From CAZEDK01 sp964511025 (lineage in GTDB: Bacteria; Patescibacteriota; Gracilibacteria; UBA1369; GWF2-33-10): 14,402 bases of DNA. The DNA lies in NCBI GenBank assembly GCA_964511025.1, contig CAZEDK010000041.1:1-14402 (forward strand), in the 5' to 3' direction. A program made the position numbers and the translations under genes. This document shows, in pieces, positions 6,847 to 14,389 of this stretch (position 1 is the first letter of the stretch; each line of letters begins with the position of its first letter). Under the pieces are notes generated by a model. It searched no databases, had not been told where the DNA came from, and saw only the letters and a program-made list of their open reading frames with translations.

Positions 6847-6914
6847 GCACTGGACGGATTATTCCTTCGTCGCATGAAGCTATGAAGGAGGAAGGTGAGA
6901 CAGTGCGATCACCT
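6847..6914 (-). other. tmRNA pseudoknot PK1
   Basis: In RNA order, AGGTGA (6909-6914) pairs with TCACCT (6893-6898). The loop segment GCACTG (6901-6906) pairs with CAGTGC (6847-6852) downstream. This is an H-type pseudoknot just upstream of the tag, the place of PK1 in bacterial tmRNA. Its last loop, 6853-6892, is 40 nt long against about 7 nt in E. coli, and holds its own hairpin. Confidence 0.75.
6863..6889. repeat. Palindromic insert inside the PK1 loop
   Basis: TCCTTC (6863-6868) and GAAGGA (6884-6889) form a perfect 6-bp stem, with further CAT/ATG pairing inside. The TCCTTCG and CATGAAG words resemble the palindromes at 6197-6229 and 6360-6411. It looks like a copy of a small dispersed palindrome placed in a tolerated loop of tmRNA. 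Confidence 0.5.
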
Positions 6915-6975
6915 GGCAGCAATTTTGGTATTTCGTATCTTCCTGTCGAAACCAAGTCATCCCCATATTGTGAAA

Positions 6976-7062
6976 GAACTAAGAGCCGAGAGCCGAGAGC
7001 TGAGAACTGAGAACTGAGTTTTAGGAATTACAACTCAGTTCTCAGTTCTCGCAACTCGAGAC
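6976..7062. repeat. Heptamer tandem repeats forming a perfect 19-bp hairpin
   Basis: Six consecutive heptamers run from 6976 to 7017: GAACTAA, GAGCCGA twice, GAGCTGA, GAACTGA twice. They change step by step along the row. The complement continues on the other side as TCAGTTC twice, TCGCAAC and TCGAGAC (7035-7062). GAGAACTGAGAACTGAGTT (7002-7020) is perfectly inverted at 7032-7050 around an 11-nt loop. The block lies 12-98 nt upstream of the mature tmRNA 5' end and would sit in its precursor leader if the promoter at 7066-7074 is used. The pattern resembles the heptameric STRR repeats of cyanobacteria, but any link is inference. Confidence 0.85.
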
Positions 7063-7065
7063 TAA

Positions 7066-7074
7066 ATCATAGCA
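7066..7074 (-). promoter_or_regulatory. Candidate extended -10 promoter for ssrA
   Basis: The minus strand reads TGCTATGAT: a TGn element and the hexamer TATGAT (5 of 6). Transcription would start near 7059, giving a leader of about 95 nt before the mature 5' end at 6964 that would contain the 19-bp hairpin. Closer to the mature end I see no convincing -10. The rest of the spacer, 7075-7228, is AT-rich with a direct repeat CCGATAAA (7156-7163, 7190-7197) and no clear rnj promoter. Confidence 0.35.
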
Positions 7075-7228
7075 TTTTATTTCAATTTTGCATATATTAA
7101 AAAGAGATTTTTTATTATGAATCGGATTTTTTAGAATTTGATCAAAACCTATTTCCCGATAAAGTTGATTCGCTAAAAATTTCTTTTTCCGATAAAATAG
7201 AAAAGAGTTTAGTTTTTAATTTAATAAT

Positions 7229-9106
7229 TTGAAAAATTTATTTGGCGGATGGTTGAATACACGGGAAAAAAAGAAATTTCACTGGGAAAAATCAGAAAAA
7301 CAAAAAAAGCCAAAAGAACAAAAACAACCTAACAGGGAACATCACAATTATCCACAACACAGAATAACTAAAAATCCAAGACGTTTGATTGGTTTTGATG
7401 AGGATAGGGCTTTTTACAGTGGACAAAAACAAAAAGAAGAAGCAAGGCTGAGAATAATGTGTGCAGGCGGGGTAAATGAAGTAGGTGAAAATTGTATGAT
7501 AGTGGAATATGGTCAAAATATGCTACTAATTGATATGGGAATTGCCTTTCCCGGACAAGAAGCATGTGGAGTCAATTATTACGTTCCGGATCTTGATCAT
7601 GTACACAAAAATCTTAAAAATCTTAAAGGAATCATAATTACCCACGGTCATCTAGATCATATTGGCGCGATACCTTATGTTATAGAGAAATTAAATTTCC
7701 CCACAATTTACGCAAGTAAATTAACAACCGGTCTGATTAAAGAAAGATTAATCGAGTTTAAGCTCGATAAACAAGTAAAAATAGTAACATTTAACCCATC
7801 AGAAACTTTAATATTTGGAGAAATGAAGGTTGGATTTTATAGAGTTGCACACAGTATTCCCGATGCACTAGGTGTCTATATCAAAACGCCAACAGGCAGC
7901 ATGGTGCATTCAGGAGATTTCAAGTTTTGCGACGATACATCAGATGGCATTCCTCAAGATCTTGAAAAAATGCGCAAACTTGGTGAAAAAGGTATAGATA
8001 TTCTTTTTTCGGACTCAACAAATGCGCTTAATCCCGGAAGAACTATTCCTGACAAAGAGGTTGCATTTAACCTTAACAAAATAATAAGTGAGGCCAAGAA
8101 TCGTGTCATTGTGGCAACCTTTTCATCTCAACTTGGCAGGATGCAAGAATTGCTTAACTGTGCCTTAAAAAACCACAGATACGTGTTTACAAGTGGCAGA
8201 AGCATAGAAACTAACTTAAAAGTCGCAAAAAATCTTGAATTTATAAAATATCCGGAAAAATTACTGCTATCTTCAAAAGAAGCTAAAAATATTGCAGCAG
8301 AGAAAACTCTTATAATTTGTACAGGAAGCCAAGGAGAACGAGAAGCCGCTATTCAAAGAATGATTTCCGGTGAGCATCCTTATTTCAAAATAAACAAAAC
8401 TGATACTGTTATTTTTTCTTCATCACCAATTCCTGGTAATGAAACCGCTGTACATCAAATGATAGACAATTTAAGCAGGCTTGGTGCAAATATAATTCAC
8501 AATAAAATAATTCCCGTTCATAGTTCCGGACATGCTTATGTAGACGAATGCAAAGAATTAATTAGGTTAATTAAGCCTAAACACTTCACTCCAATACACG
8601 GTACCCATTTTATGCGTTCAGCTCATAAAAAATTAGCCATGGAAGAGGGCATTGCCGAAAAAAATACTTTTTTAATAGATAACGGTGACATTCTTGAAGT
8701 GCATAACGGACATGTTAAAAAATTAAACGAAAGAATTTTGGCAAGACATGTAATTGTAGACGGTAACAGTGTTGGCGTTGACGGCAGCAGTATAATTGAT
8801 GAAAGAAAAACCATGGGCAGTTGTGGCGCATTAATTATAAACCTCAAAACAAGAAATAATAAATTAGACAAAAATACATTTATGACGTCAAGGGGATTGT
8901 TTTATGAAAATGAACCCGAACTTTATTATCCAAAAATAAACGAATTCATCGAAAAAACCTACAATGAATTCATCAAAACCAATCCCAAGGCCAATATAAA
9001 GGGCTCAAAGGATTTTTTAAGCAGAAAAATCAGCAGCTTCATTGAAAAAATTCTTGACAGGAAACCTCTTGTTATAATAGTTATTGACGTGCTCAGTCAT
9101 AGATAA
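7229..9106 (+). CDS. rnj: Ribonuclease J
   Basis: RNase J is a metallo-beta-lactamase/beta-CASP nuclease acting as a 5'-3' exonuclease and endonuclease in mRNA turnover and RNA maturation. The 625-residue product has HGHLDH (139-144), His208, the metal-ligand Asp in HSGDFKF (227-233), a beta-CASP region with FSS and GRSIETN, HSSGHA (431-436) and PIHGTH (455-460). The C-terminal domain closes with KPLVIIVIDVL. A Lys/Gln/His-rich extension of about 70 residues precedes the catalytic domain; many RNase J proteins start only a few residues before GGVNEVGEN. The start is TTG (7229): a TAA lies four codons upstream and the first internal ATG (residue 77) would cut into the conserved fold. No Shine-Dalgarno site is visible. 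The gene diverges from ssrA, and its last codons overlap the end of the decayed frame on the other strand. Confidence 0.95.
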   Translation: MKNLFGGWLNTREKKKFHWEKSEKQKKPKEQKQPNREHHNYPQHRITKNPRRLIGFDEDRAFYSGQKQKEEARLRIMCAGGVNEVGENCMIVEYGQNMLLIDMGIAFPGQEACGVNYYVPDLDHVHKNLKNLKGIIITHGHLDHIGAIPYVIEKLNFPTIYASKLTTGLIKERLIEFKLDKQVKIVTFNPSETLIFGEMKVGFYRVAHSIPDALGVYIKTPTGSMVHSGDFKFCDDTSDGIPQDLEKMRKLGEKGIDILFSDSTNALNPGRTIPDKEVAFNLNKIISEAKNRVIVATFSSQLGRMQELLNCALKNHRYVFTSGRSIETNLKVAKNLEFIKYPEKLLLSSKEAKNIAAEKTLIICTGSQGEREAAIQRMISGEHPYFKINKTDTVIFSSSPIPGNETAVHQMIDNLSRLGANIIHNKIIPVHSSGHAYVDECKELIRLIKPKHFTPIHGTHFMRSAHKKLAMEEGIAEKNTFLIDNGDILEVHNGHVKKLNERILARHVIVDGNSVGVDGSSIIDERKTMGSCGALIINLKTRNNKLDKNTFMTSRGLFYENEPELYYPKINEFIEKTYNEFIKTNPKANIKGSKDFLSRKISSFIEKILDRKPLVIIVIDVLSHR

Positions 9107-9294
9107 ATCAAACATATATTACAAAATGCACTCTTGAGTTTTGCTTTGCTTTTTAGGTTTTTCCGGCGAAGCCTGGCATTTTCAACGTCTAAGCTTGTCA
9201 ACTCTGGCCATCTTGGTTTATCTTTTGAACCGATTTTGCACAACTTTTTAACAGAAATATTTTTGTAGTCTAATTCAAATTTTTTATACTTTGT

Positions 9295-9330
9295 AAACCT
9301 AGAACCTGTATAGGTTTTTATGTTTTTTTA
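9295..9330 (+). terminator. Hairpin followed by T-rich tract
   Basis: AAACCTA (9295-9301) and TAGGTTT (9311-9317) form a perfect 7-bp stem with a 9-nt loop, followed by TTATGTTTTTTTA. It could end rnj transcription, though it lies 190 nt beyond the stop codon and within the decayed frame on the other strand. Confidence 0.35.
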
Positions 9331-9348
9331 TGTTTTGATTTTTTTGAT

Positions 9349-9364
9349 GTTTTTTCGAAAAAAC
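9349..9364. repeat. 16-bp perfect palindrome GTTTTTTCGAAAAAAC
   Basis: Six T and six A flank a central CG, closed by G and C. It lies in the most T-rich part of the rnj-dnaN spacer. The spacer 9107-9674 otherwise holds the decayed frame, the terminator-like hairpin and the dnaN promoter; I see no cluster of DnaA boxes. Confidence 0.5.
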
Positions 9365-9608
9365 AACTCTTATCATGGTGCAAAACTATTATTCGCTGTA
9401 TGTATTAGCTTTAAAAGAACAGTTTTTTTGTCTACACCTTCGGCAGATAGCCTTTCCATATAACTAATTAACCAATTACAAACCTTAAAAGGTATTGTCC
9501 AATCTTTTTTAAAATTTAAAAGCGCTTTCTATTACTACTAATATTATTAAATTTTTTAAACATTTTTTTAGTAAGTTTTTAGTGTTTATTATTTGTGTAA
9601 TTCAAATT

Positions 9609-9637
9609 TTGGCTTTTCTTTAAAAAAAACTTATAAT
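9609..9637 (+). promoter_or_regulatory. Sigma70-type promoter of dnaN
   Basis: TTGGCT (9609-9614) and a perfect TATAAT (9632-9637) are separated by 17 bp. Transcription would start near 9644, giving a leader of about 30 nt. No Shine-Dalgarno site precedes the ATG; the nearest purine run, GAGAGAG, is about 20 nt upstream. Confidence 0.65.
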
Positions 9638-9674
9638 ACACTCTATGAGAGAGAAATTATTTGTAATTTAAAAA

Positions 9675-10775
9675 ATGAAGTTCATATCCAAACAAAAGGA
9701 TTTTTTGATAAGCCTTCAAAATGTTCAAAGAGCAATACAAGCAAACAACACACTGCCTGTTTTAAATAACATACTAATTAAAACAGAAAATGGCAAAATT
9801 GTCTTAATTGGAACGAATTTAGAAATAGCGATACAATCAGAATTTGATGCAACAATAGAAACAGAAGGAAGTTTTACAGTTCCTTCGAAAATTTTATCAT
9901 CATATATTGCTTTGCTTTCTGAAAAAGAAGATTTAGAAATTCAAGTTGGCGCAACAGGATTTTTGAATATAAAACACGGAATATCAGAAACAAAGATAAA
10001 AGGTATAAACAGTGAAGATTTTCCAATTATACCAAAAATAGAAAAAGAATCTGAGACAACACTAAGCGCTGATCTTTTAAAAAATATGATTTCACAGGTT
10101 GCTTTTTCCGCTAGTACAAACCAATCAAGGCCTGTTTTAATGGGGATACTCTTTGAATTGGATGGTATGGAAATTAAAATGGCCGCAACTGATAGTTATA
10201 GATTGTCAGAAAGAAAACTGAGTACCACAGGTAACACAGAAAACAAATTAAAAGTTGTAATTCCATCAAAGTCACTTTTGGAACTTTCCAAAATAATTTC
10301 CGGAGAAGATCCTGTTCATATAATTTTTGCAAAAAATCAGGTTGTTTTTGAGTGGAAAAACGTTAAATTAATGTCGAGGCTTATAGAGGGGGTTTTTCCT
10401 GATTATAAATCTGTAATTCCTTTATCTTCTACAACCGAGGTTGAGGTTTTGAGGGACGAATTTATTCTTGCGCTTAAGAAGCTTGCAATATTTGCCTCGG
10501 AAAACAACGGAAGCATACAGATGAGTGTAACAAACGATGAGGTTTTGCATGTTTTTACGGAAAAAACACAAAATGGAGAGTCAAAAGAATCAATAAAGGT
10601 AAAAGTTAAAGGTAAAAACACAAAAGTTTCTATAAACACAAATTATATGATAGATGTTCTACAAAACATAGAAACAGAGAAGGTGAAAATAGAAATGGGA
10701 GAAAAAATTACTCCGATTATTATAAAGCCATTGAATAAAAATGGGTATATAAATATAATTATGCCGCTTAGGTAA
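9675..10775 (+). CDS. dnaN: DNA polymerase III beta subunit (sliding clamp)
   Basis: DnaN dimerises into the ring that tethers DNA polymerase III to DNA and recruits repair and mismatch proteins. The 366-residue length equals that of E. coli DnaN. Three similar domains of about 120 residues are recognisable: the N-terminal MKFISKQKDFLISLQNVQRA with TLPVLNNILI, the middle with SRPVLMGILFE and the signature AATDSYRLSERK (170-181), and the C-terminal with SRLIEGVFPDYKSVIP and the closing INIIMPLR. The ATG start matches the usual N-terminus. The gene stands without dnaA or recF, which often accompany it. mfd begins 41 nt downstream with no terminator between, so the two may be co-transcribed from the promoter at 9609-9637. 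Confidence 0.96.
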   Translation: MKFISKQKDFLISLQNVQRAIQANNTLPVLNNILIKTENGKIVLIGTNLEIAIQSEFDATIETEGSFTVPSKILSSYIALLSEKEDLEIQVGATGFLNIKHGISETKIKGINSEDFPIIPKIEKESETTLSADLLKNMISQVAFSASTNQSRPVLMGILFELDGMEIKMAATDSYRLSERKLSTTGNTENKLKVVIPSKSLLELSKIISGEDPVHIIFAKNQVVFEWKNVKLMSRLIEGVFPDYKSVIPLSSTTEVEVLRDEFILALKKLAIFASENNGSIQMSVTNDEVLHVFTEKTQNGESKESIKVKVKGKNTKVSINTNYMIDVLQNIETEKVKIEMGEKITPIIIKPLNKNGYINIIMPLR

Positions 10776-10816
10776 AATTTATACAGCGGTTCTAAATATT
10801 AAATTAAATAAAACAG

Positions 10817-13800
10817 GTGTCAGAATACAGGAAACTACTTGATTTTTTTCCGCAGTTTTCGTTTAAGGAGGTGGAGAATATTTTTGCGGAAAAAAACAAA
10901 ACACACGTCTCAGGTGCTGCAAACGCTTCAGTAAAAGCTTTTTTGGTGTCATCAATTTTAAAAAACTTCAAAGGAAATACTTTTTGGGTTGTTTCGACTG
11001 AAGCAGAAAAAGAAGTTTTATTGCAAAACCTGCAAAGGTGGATGGGAAAAAACATAGTACCGCTTCATCTTTTGGAGTCTTGTGATGACGACAAAGCAAA
11101 AGTTCTAATAGATTTTTCGGCACAAATTTTAAACAAAGAAAATCTTAGCAGTCAGTCGACGAGTGACAAAATAATAGTTTTGACTTATGAGGAGGTGCTC
11201 CTTAAATATCCAAACAAAGAAGAGCTTATTGCTGAAAGTTTTTGCGTGAAAAAAGGAGATAAAATAGATTATGTGCAATTTTTTGAAAGGCTGATTAATT
11301 TTGGTTATACGTCGTCACAAAACCCTGGGCTTAGCAGGGGGCAGTATTTTAAAAAAGCCTCGAACATTACAGTCACACCACTTGGATTTACTGGTGCTTT
11401 TAGAATAGAAATAGAATTTGATACGGTCCAAAATATATATGTTTTGGATGAAGATGAAAAAACAACATCTGCTACGGTTGACAGGCTTGATATTCTGTCA
11501 CAGAATTTGAAATTAAAAGATTTAAGCATTTCCAAATATATAAATTCCGGAGATCTTTTTATAGAAGACGAGTGGGAACTTTTATCAGAGCATGAAGATT
11601 TGATTGAAAAATTTGTTAAAAATTTAAATTCGGGAACTAAACAGTTAATTCTTACGCCTTTTATGGAAGACGAGGAAGACTTTCATCATCTTCACACTTT
11701 TTCAATAATCAAATATCAAAATTTACTTGATTTTGCCGCGGATCTTCGAGAGAAAGTGTCGTCAGGATGGAAGGTTTTAATAGTCACAAAACACGCTCAA
11801 TATTTGGAAGCTTTGCTTAGAGATAAAGACTTGCCTTTTATTGTTGAGCAGCCTTTTGCTGACAACGAAGGGGGGCAAATTAGAATTCACGAAACGTTTA
11901 AAGATGATGTTTTTGTGGAATCTTTTCAAAATCCGCAACAGAAAGTTACACTGATAACGGACAAAGATTTAATTGGTATAAAAGATGAAAACAAGAAAAA
12001 AAGAAAGATAGACAAAAGTGTGTATCTTGATTTTTTGACCAGCCTGAAAAGAAATGATTATGTTGTGCACGTAGATCATGGAGTTGGAATCTTTCAGGGA
12101 ATAGAAAAGAGAACAATAGATGCAGTAACGAGAGAATATTTGAAAATAGCTTACGCAGAAAACGACAAACTGTTTGTGCCAATCGACCAAGCTGAAAAAG
12201 TGAATAAATTTATAGGAGGAGAAGGTCAAGAGCCAAAACTAACAAGACTTGGGTCGGCTGAATGGAAGAACATAGTAAGCAAAGTTAAGAAAGAAACGCA
12301 ACAAATAGCAAAAGAACTTTTGGAGCTTTATGCTAAAAGAGACCAGGTAAAAGGTAACAGATACAAGTCTGATAATAATTTACAAAAACAATTTGAAGAA
12401 ACTTTTCCTTACGAGGAAACACCTGGACAAATAAAGGCCATTTTGGATGTCAAAAACGACATGGAAGGTACAAAACCAATGGACAGATTGATTTGCGGTG
12501 ACGTGGGTTTTGGTAAGACAGAGGTTGCAATAAGGGCAGCCTTTAAAGCTGTTCAAAGCGGTAAACAGGTTGCGTTGATTTCTCCTATTACGATTCTTGC
12601 AGATCAGCATTATAAGTCCATTAAATCTCGTATGGATGATTTTGATATAAGAATAGAAATGCTAAGCAGGTTTAGAACAAAAAAAGAACAAACAGAAACA
12701 CTCAAACGCCTCAAAAAGGGAGAAGTTGACATTATTATTGGTACGCATCGTTTACTTCAGCCCGATGTTGAGTTCAAAAATTTTGGTTTGGTTATAATAG
12801 ATGAAGAGCAGCGATTTGGAGTTAAACAAAAAGAAGTTTTCAAAAAGATGCGCGCGGAAGTTGATATTTTAACTTTAACAGCAACACCTATTCCAAGAAC
12901 GCTTAATATTAGCCTTAACGGTCTGAGAGATATTACAACTATTACAACACCACCACCGGGAAGACTCCCAATTATTACCGAGGTTAGAAGGTTTTCAAAT
13001 GGTCTTATTAGGGAAACGATTTTAAGGGAACTTGAAAGAGGCGGACAGGTTTATTTTTTGCATAATAGAGTTCAGACAATTGATAGCGCGGCAAAAAAAC
13101 TCAAAGCTCTTGTTCCGGAAGCGAAAATTATAGTTACTCATGGAAAACTTAAATCAGACACTCTTGAACAGAATATTTTGGATTTCAAAGATGGAAAATA
13201 CAATGTTTTGGTAAGTTCGATGATTATTGAAAACGGTATAGATTTACCAAACGCCAATACTCTTATAGTAAATGATGCTGAGAGATTTGGGCTTGCTCAG
13301 TTATATCAACTTAGAGGGCGCGTTGGCAGAAGCAGAACACAAGCTTATGCCTATTTTTTGTATCATGCGCAAAGGTTAAAGGTTGACGCAAAGAAAAGAC
13401 TTAGGGCAATTGTTGAAGCTACAGAGCTTGGAAGCGGTTTTCAAATTGCAATGAAAGATTTGGAAATAAGGGGAGCTGGTGAAATTTTGGGCGTACATCA
13501 GCATGGAACGTTAAGTGTGGTTGGAGTGAGTCATTTTGTTCGATTACTTAATCAGGCCGTTGAAGACATGAAAGCTGGCAATCTTTCAGAAAATGGCGAG
13601 ATAGAAGATGTAACAATAGAAATACCACTGCCGGCATTTATTCCTGATACATACATACCTAATACAAAAGAAAAAATTGCCGTCTATCAAAGACTTTCTT
13701 CGGCTGACGGCATGGAATATTTGGAAGAATTGATGGCTGATATTGTTGAAGATTATGGTAGGTATCCACTGGAGCTAGCAAATTTATTTAGAATTTTGGA

Positions 13801-14062
13801 GCTCAAAATTTTTGCAAAAAAAGCCCATATCACAACTGTCAAAGCAGAAAATATTCATGATAAAAACAACAGACAAATAGTTCTTTTTATGACAGACAAA
13901 ATCAAACCGGAGAATATTATGAATATGCTTGAATATAATGCAAAATGGCAAATTACTGGTAGCAAGCTTAGAATTAATGTCGAAGATCTTGGGGTAACAT
14001 GGGTGGAAGAACTTAGAGAATGTATAAAAAAACTTGGGACTAAGTTTGAAATTGCAAAATGA
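10817..14062 (+). CDS. mfd: Transcription-repair coupling factor Mfd
   Basis: Mfd displaces RNA polymerase stalled at DNA lesions and recruits UvrA. The 1081-residue protein is slightly shorter than E. coli Mfd (1148). The UvrB-like N-terminal module covers about 1-390 and is the most divergent part. The RNA-polymerase-interacting domain starts at NDYVVHVDHGVGIFQGIEK (413-431). The RecG-like translocase has Walker A GDVGFGKTE (561-569), DEEQRFG (662-668), TATPIPRTL (688-696) and RGRVGRS (833-839). The TRG region and C-terminal D7 domain follow. The start is GTG (10817), with an in-frame TAA shortly upstream and no Shine-Dalgarno site. An AAGGAGGTG at 10865-10873 lies inside the coding sequence with no properly spaced start codon. 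Its stop overlaps the next gene as ATGA, implying translational coupling. uvrA and uvrB are not in the window. Confidence 0.97.
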   Translation: MSEYRKLLDFFPQFSFKEVENIFAEKNKTHVSGAANASVKAFLVSSILKNFKGNTFWVVSTEAEKEVLLQNLQRWMGKNIVPLHLLESCDDDKAKVLIDFSAQILNKENLSSQSTSDKIIVLTYEEVLLKYPNKEELIAESFCVKKGDKIDYVQFFERLINFGYTSSQNPGLSRGQYFKKASNITVTPLGFTGAFRIEIEFDTVQNIYVLDEDEKTTSATVDRLDILSQNLKLKDLSISKYINSGDLFIEDEWELLSEHEDLIEKFVKNLNSGTKQLILTPFMEDEEDFHHLHTFSIIKYQNLLDFAADLREKVSSGWKVLIVTKHAQYLEALLRDKDLPFIVEQPFADNEGGQIRIHETFKDDVFVESFQNPQQKVTLITDKDLIGIKDENKKKRKIDKSVYLDFLTSLKRNDYVVHVDHGVGIFQGIEKRTIDAVTREYLKIAYAENDKLFVPIDQAEKVNKFIGGEGQEPKLTRLGSAEWKNIVSKVKKETQQIAKELLELYAKRDQVKGNRYKSDNNLQKQFEETFPYEETPGQIKAILDVKNDMEGTKPMDRLICGDVGFGKTEVAIRAAFKAVQSGKQVALISPITILADQHYKSIKSRMDDFDIRIEMLSRFRTKKEQTETLKRLKKGEVDIIIGTHRLLQPDVEFKNFGLVIIDEEQRFGVKQKEVFKKMRAEVDILTLTATPIPRTLNISLNGLRDITTITTPPPGRLPIITEVRRFSNGLIRETILRELERGGQVYFLHNRVQTIDSAAKKLKALVPEAKIIVTHGKLKSDTLEQNILDFKDGKYNVLVSSMIIENGIDLPNANTLIVNDAERFGLAQLYQLRGRVGRSRTQAYAYFLYHAQRLKVDAKKRLRAIVEATELGSGFQIAMKDLEIRGAGEILGVHQHGTLSVVGVSHFVRLLNQAVEDMKAGNLSENGEIEDVTIEIPLPAFIPDTYIPNTKEKIAVYQRLSSADGMEYLEELMADIVEDYGRYPLELANLFRILELKIFAKKAHITTVKAENIHDKNNRQIVLFMTDKIKPENIMNMLEYNAKWQITGSKLRINVEDLGVTWVEELRECIKKLGTKFEIAK

Positions 14063-14352
14063 TGCTAAAATCCGTATACAAAGTTGATGGCGGTAAACTT
14101 ATCAAAATTTCTCTTTTGTTGAATCATGAAGTGATAAAGAATATTAAGATAAATGGTGATTTTTTTATATATCCGGAAGATAAAATTGTTGATATTGAAA
14201 ATTTTTTAATAGCTAAATCTACTGAAAACAAAGAAAAACTACAAAAACAGTTAGAAAATTTTGTAAAAGATCAAAAAATAGAATTATTTGGAATAGACAG
14301 CGAATCAATTGTGAAAAGCATTTTTATGGCAACGGAGCTAAAAGATATTTAA
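14059..14352 (+). CDS. Lipoate-protein ligase C-terminal-domain-like protein (LplB-like)
   Basis: The 97-residue product starts YKVDGGKLIKISLLLNHEVI after the initial Met-Met-Leu-Lys-Ser-Val and continues IKNIKINGDFFIYPEDKI. The GGKLIKI and GDFF-YPE signatures match the small C-terminal or accessory domain of lipoate-protein ligase A (Lip_prot_lig_C), which in some archaea is a separate LplB polypeptide needed for adenylation. The remainder is helical with a Lys/Glu-rich segment. No catalytic LplA domain is in the window; it may lie beyond the right edge. The ATG overlaps the mfd stop (ATGA), and a second ATG follows at once, so the exact start is 14059 or 14062. It probably depends on mfd transcription. 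The family call is from motif memory and is moderately sure. Confidence 0.65.
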   Translation: MMLKSVYKVDGGKLIKISLLLNHEVIKNIKINGDFFIYPEDKIVDIENFLIAKSTENKEKLQKQLENFVKDQKIELFGIDSESIVKSIFMATELKDI

Positions 14353-14389
14353 AAAAGTGTTAAAAAAACGTTAAAAACCGAAAGATTTT

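Larger units (their letters stand above)
6470..6964 (-). ncRNA. ssrA: Transfer-messenger RNA (tmRNA), 495 nt
   Basis: tmRNA rescues stalled ribosomes by acting first as alanyl-tRNA and then as a short mRNA for a degradation tag, with SmpB. The 3' end, read on the minus strand, has GGACGCGGGTTCGACTCCCG and then CCATCTCC and an encoded ACCA. The T stem is GCGGG/CCCGC. The 5' end GGGGATG (6958-6964) pairs with CATCTCC through 7 bp, including the G3-U70 pair recognised by alanyl-tRNA synthetase. The 5' TTTCGAC segment of the tRNA-like domain follows. Bases near 6930-6940 (GAAATACCAAAA) can pair with GTTTTGGGTTTCC near 6500-6515 to form helix 2. A pseudoknot (PK1) precedes the tag frame, and several hairpins after it (for example TTTCTAG/CTAGAAA near 6605-6635) fit PK2-PK4. 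At 495 nt it is longer than the 363-nt E. coli RNA, owing to a long tag and a loop insertion. The 5' end is presumably made by RNase P. Confidence 0.97.
9097..9528 (-). pseudogene. Decayed coding sequence of unknown family
   Basis: One minus-strand frame reads as protein-like sequence over about 144 codons but is broken by stops. The first block (9376-9528, 51 codons) contains FKKDWTIPFKVCNWLISYM and GVDKKTVLLKLIHTANNSF, then TGA TAA (9370-9375). After 13 codons comes another TAA (9328-9330). The last block (9100-9327, 76 codons) contains KTYTGSRFTKYKKFELDY and DKPRWPELTSLDVENARLRR, ending in a TGA at 9097-9099. Balanced composition with Trp, Cys, Pro and Asp, unlike random AT-rich sequence, suggests a real former gene. 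Both blocks share a frame, so nonsense changes alone explain the break. No start codon opens the first block (a TAG precedes it); an ATG at 9561-9563 in another frame (MFKKFNNISSNRK) would need a frameshift to join. I cannot name the family. Confidence 0.5.

Noticed and set aside
6976..7062. Repeat array considered as a CRISPR
   Set aside because: Units are contiguous 7-mers without spacers and no cas gene is present.
7348..7356. Perfect DnaA box TTATCCACA
   Set aside because: It is a single copy inside the rnj coding sequence (Asn-Tyr-Pro-Gln) with no companions.
10865..10873. Strong Shine-Dalgarno-like AAGGAGGTG near the start of mfd
   Set aside because: No start codon lies at a usable distance, and starting there would remove the conserved N-terminal helix; it is internal coding sequence.
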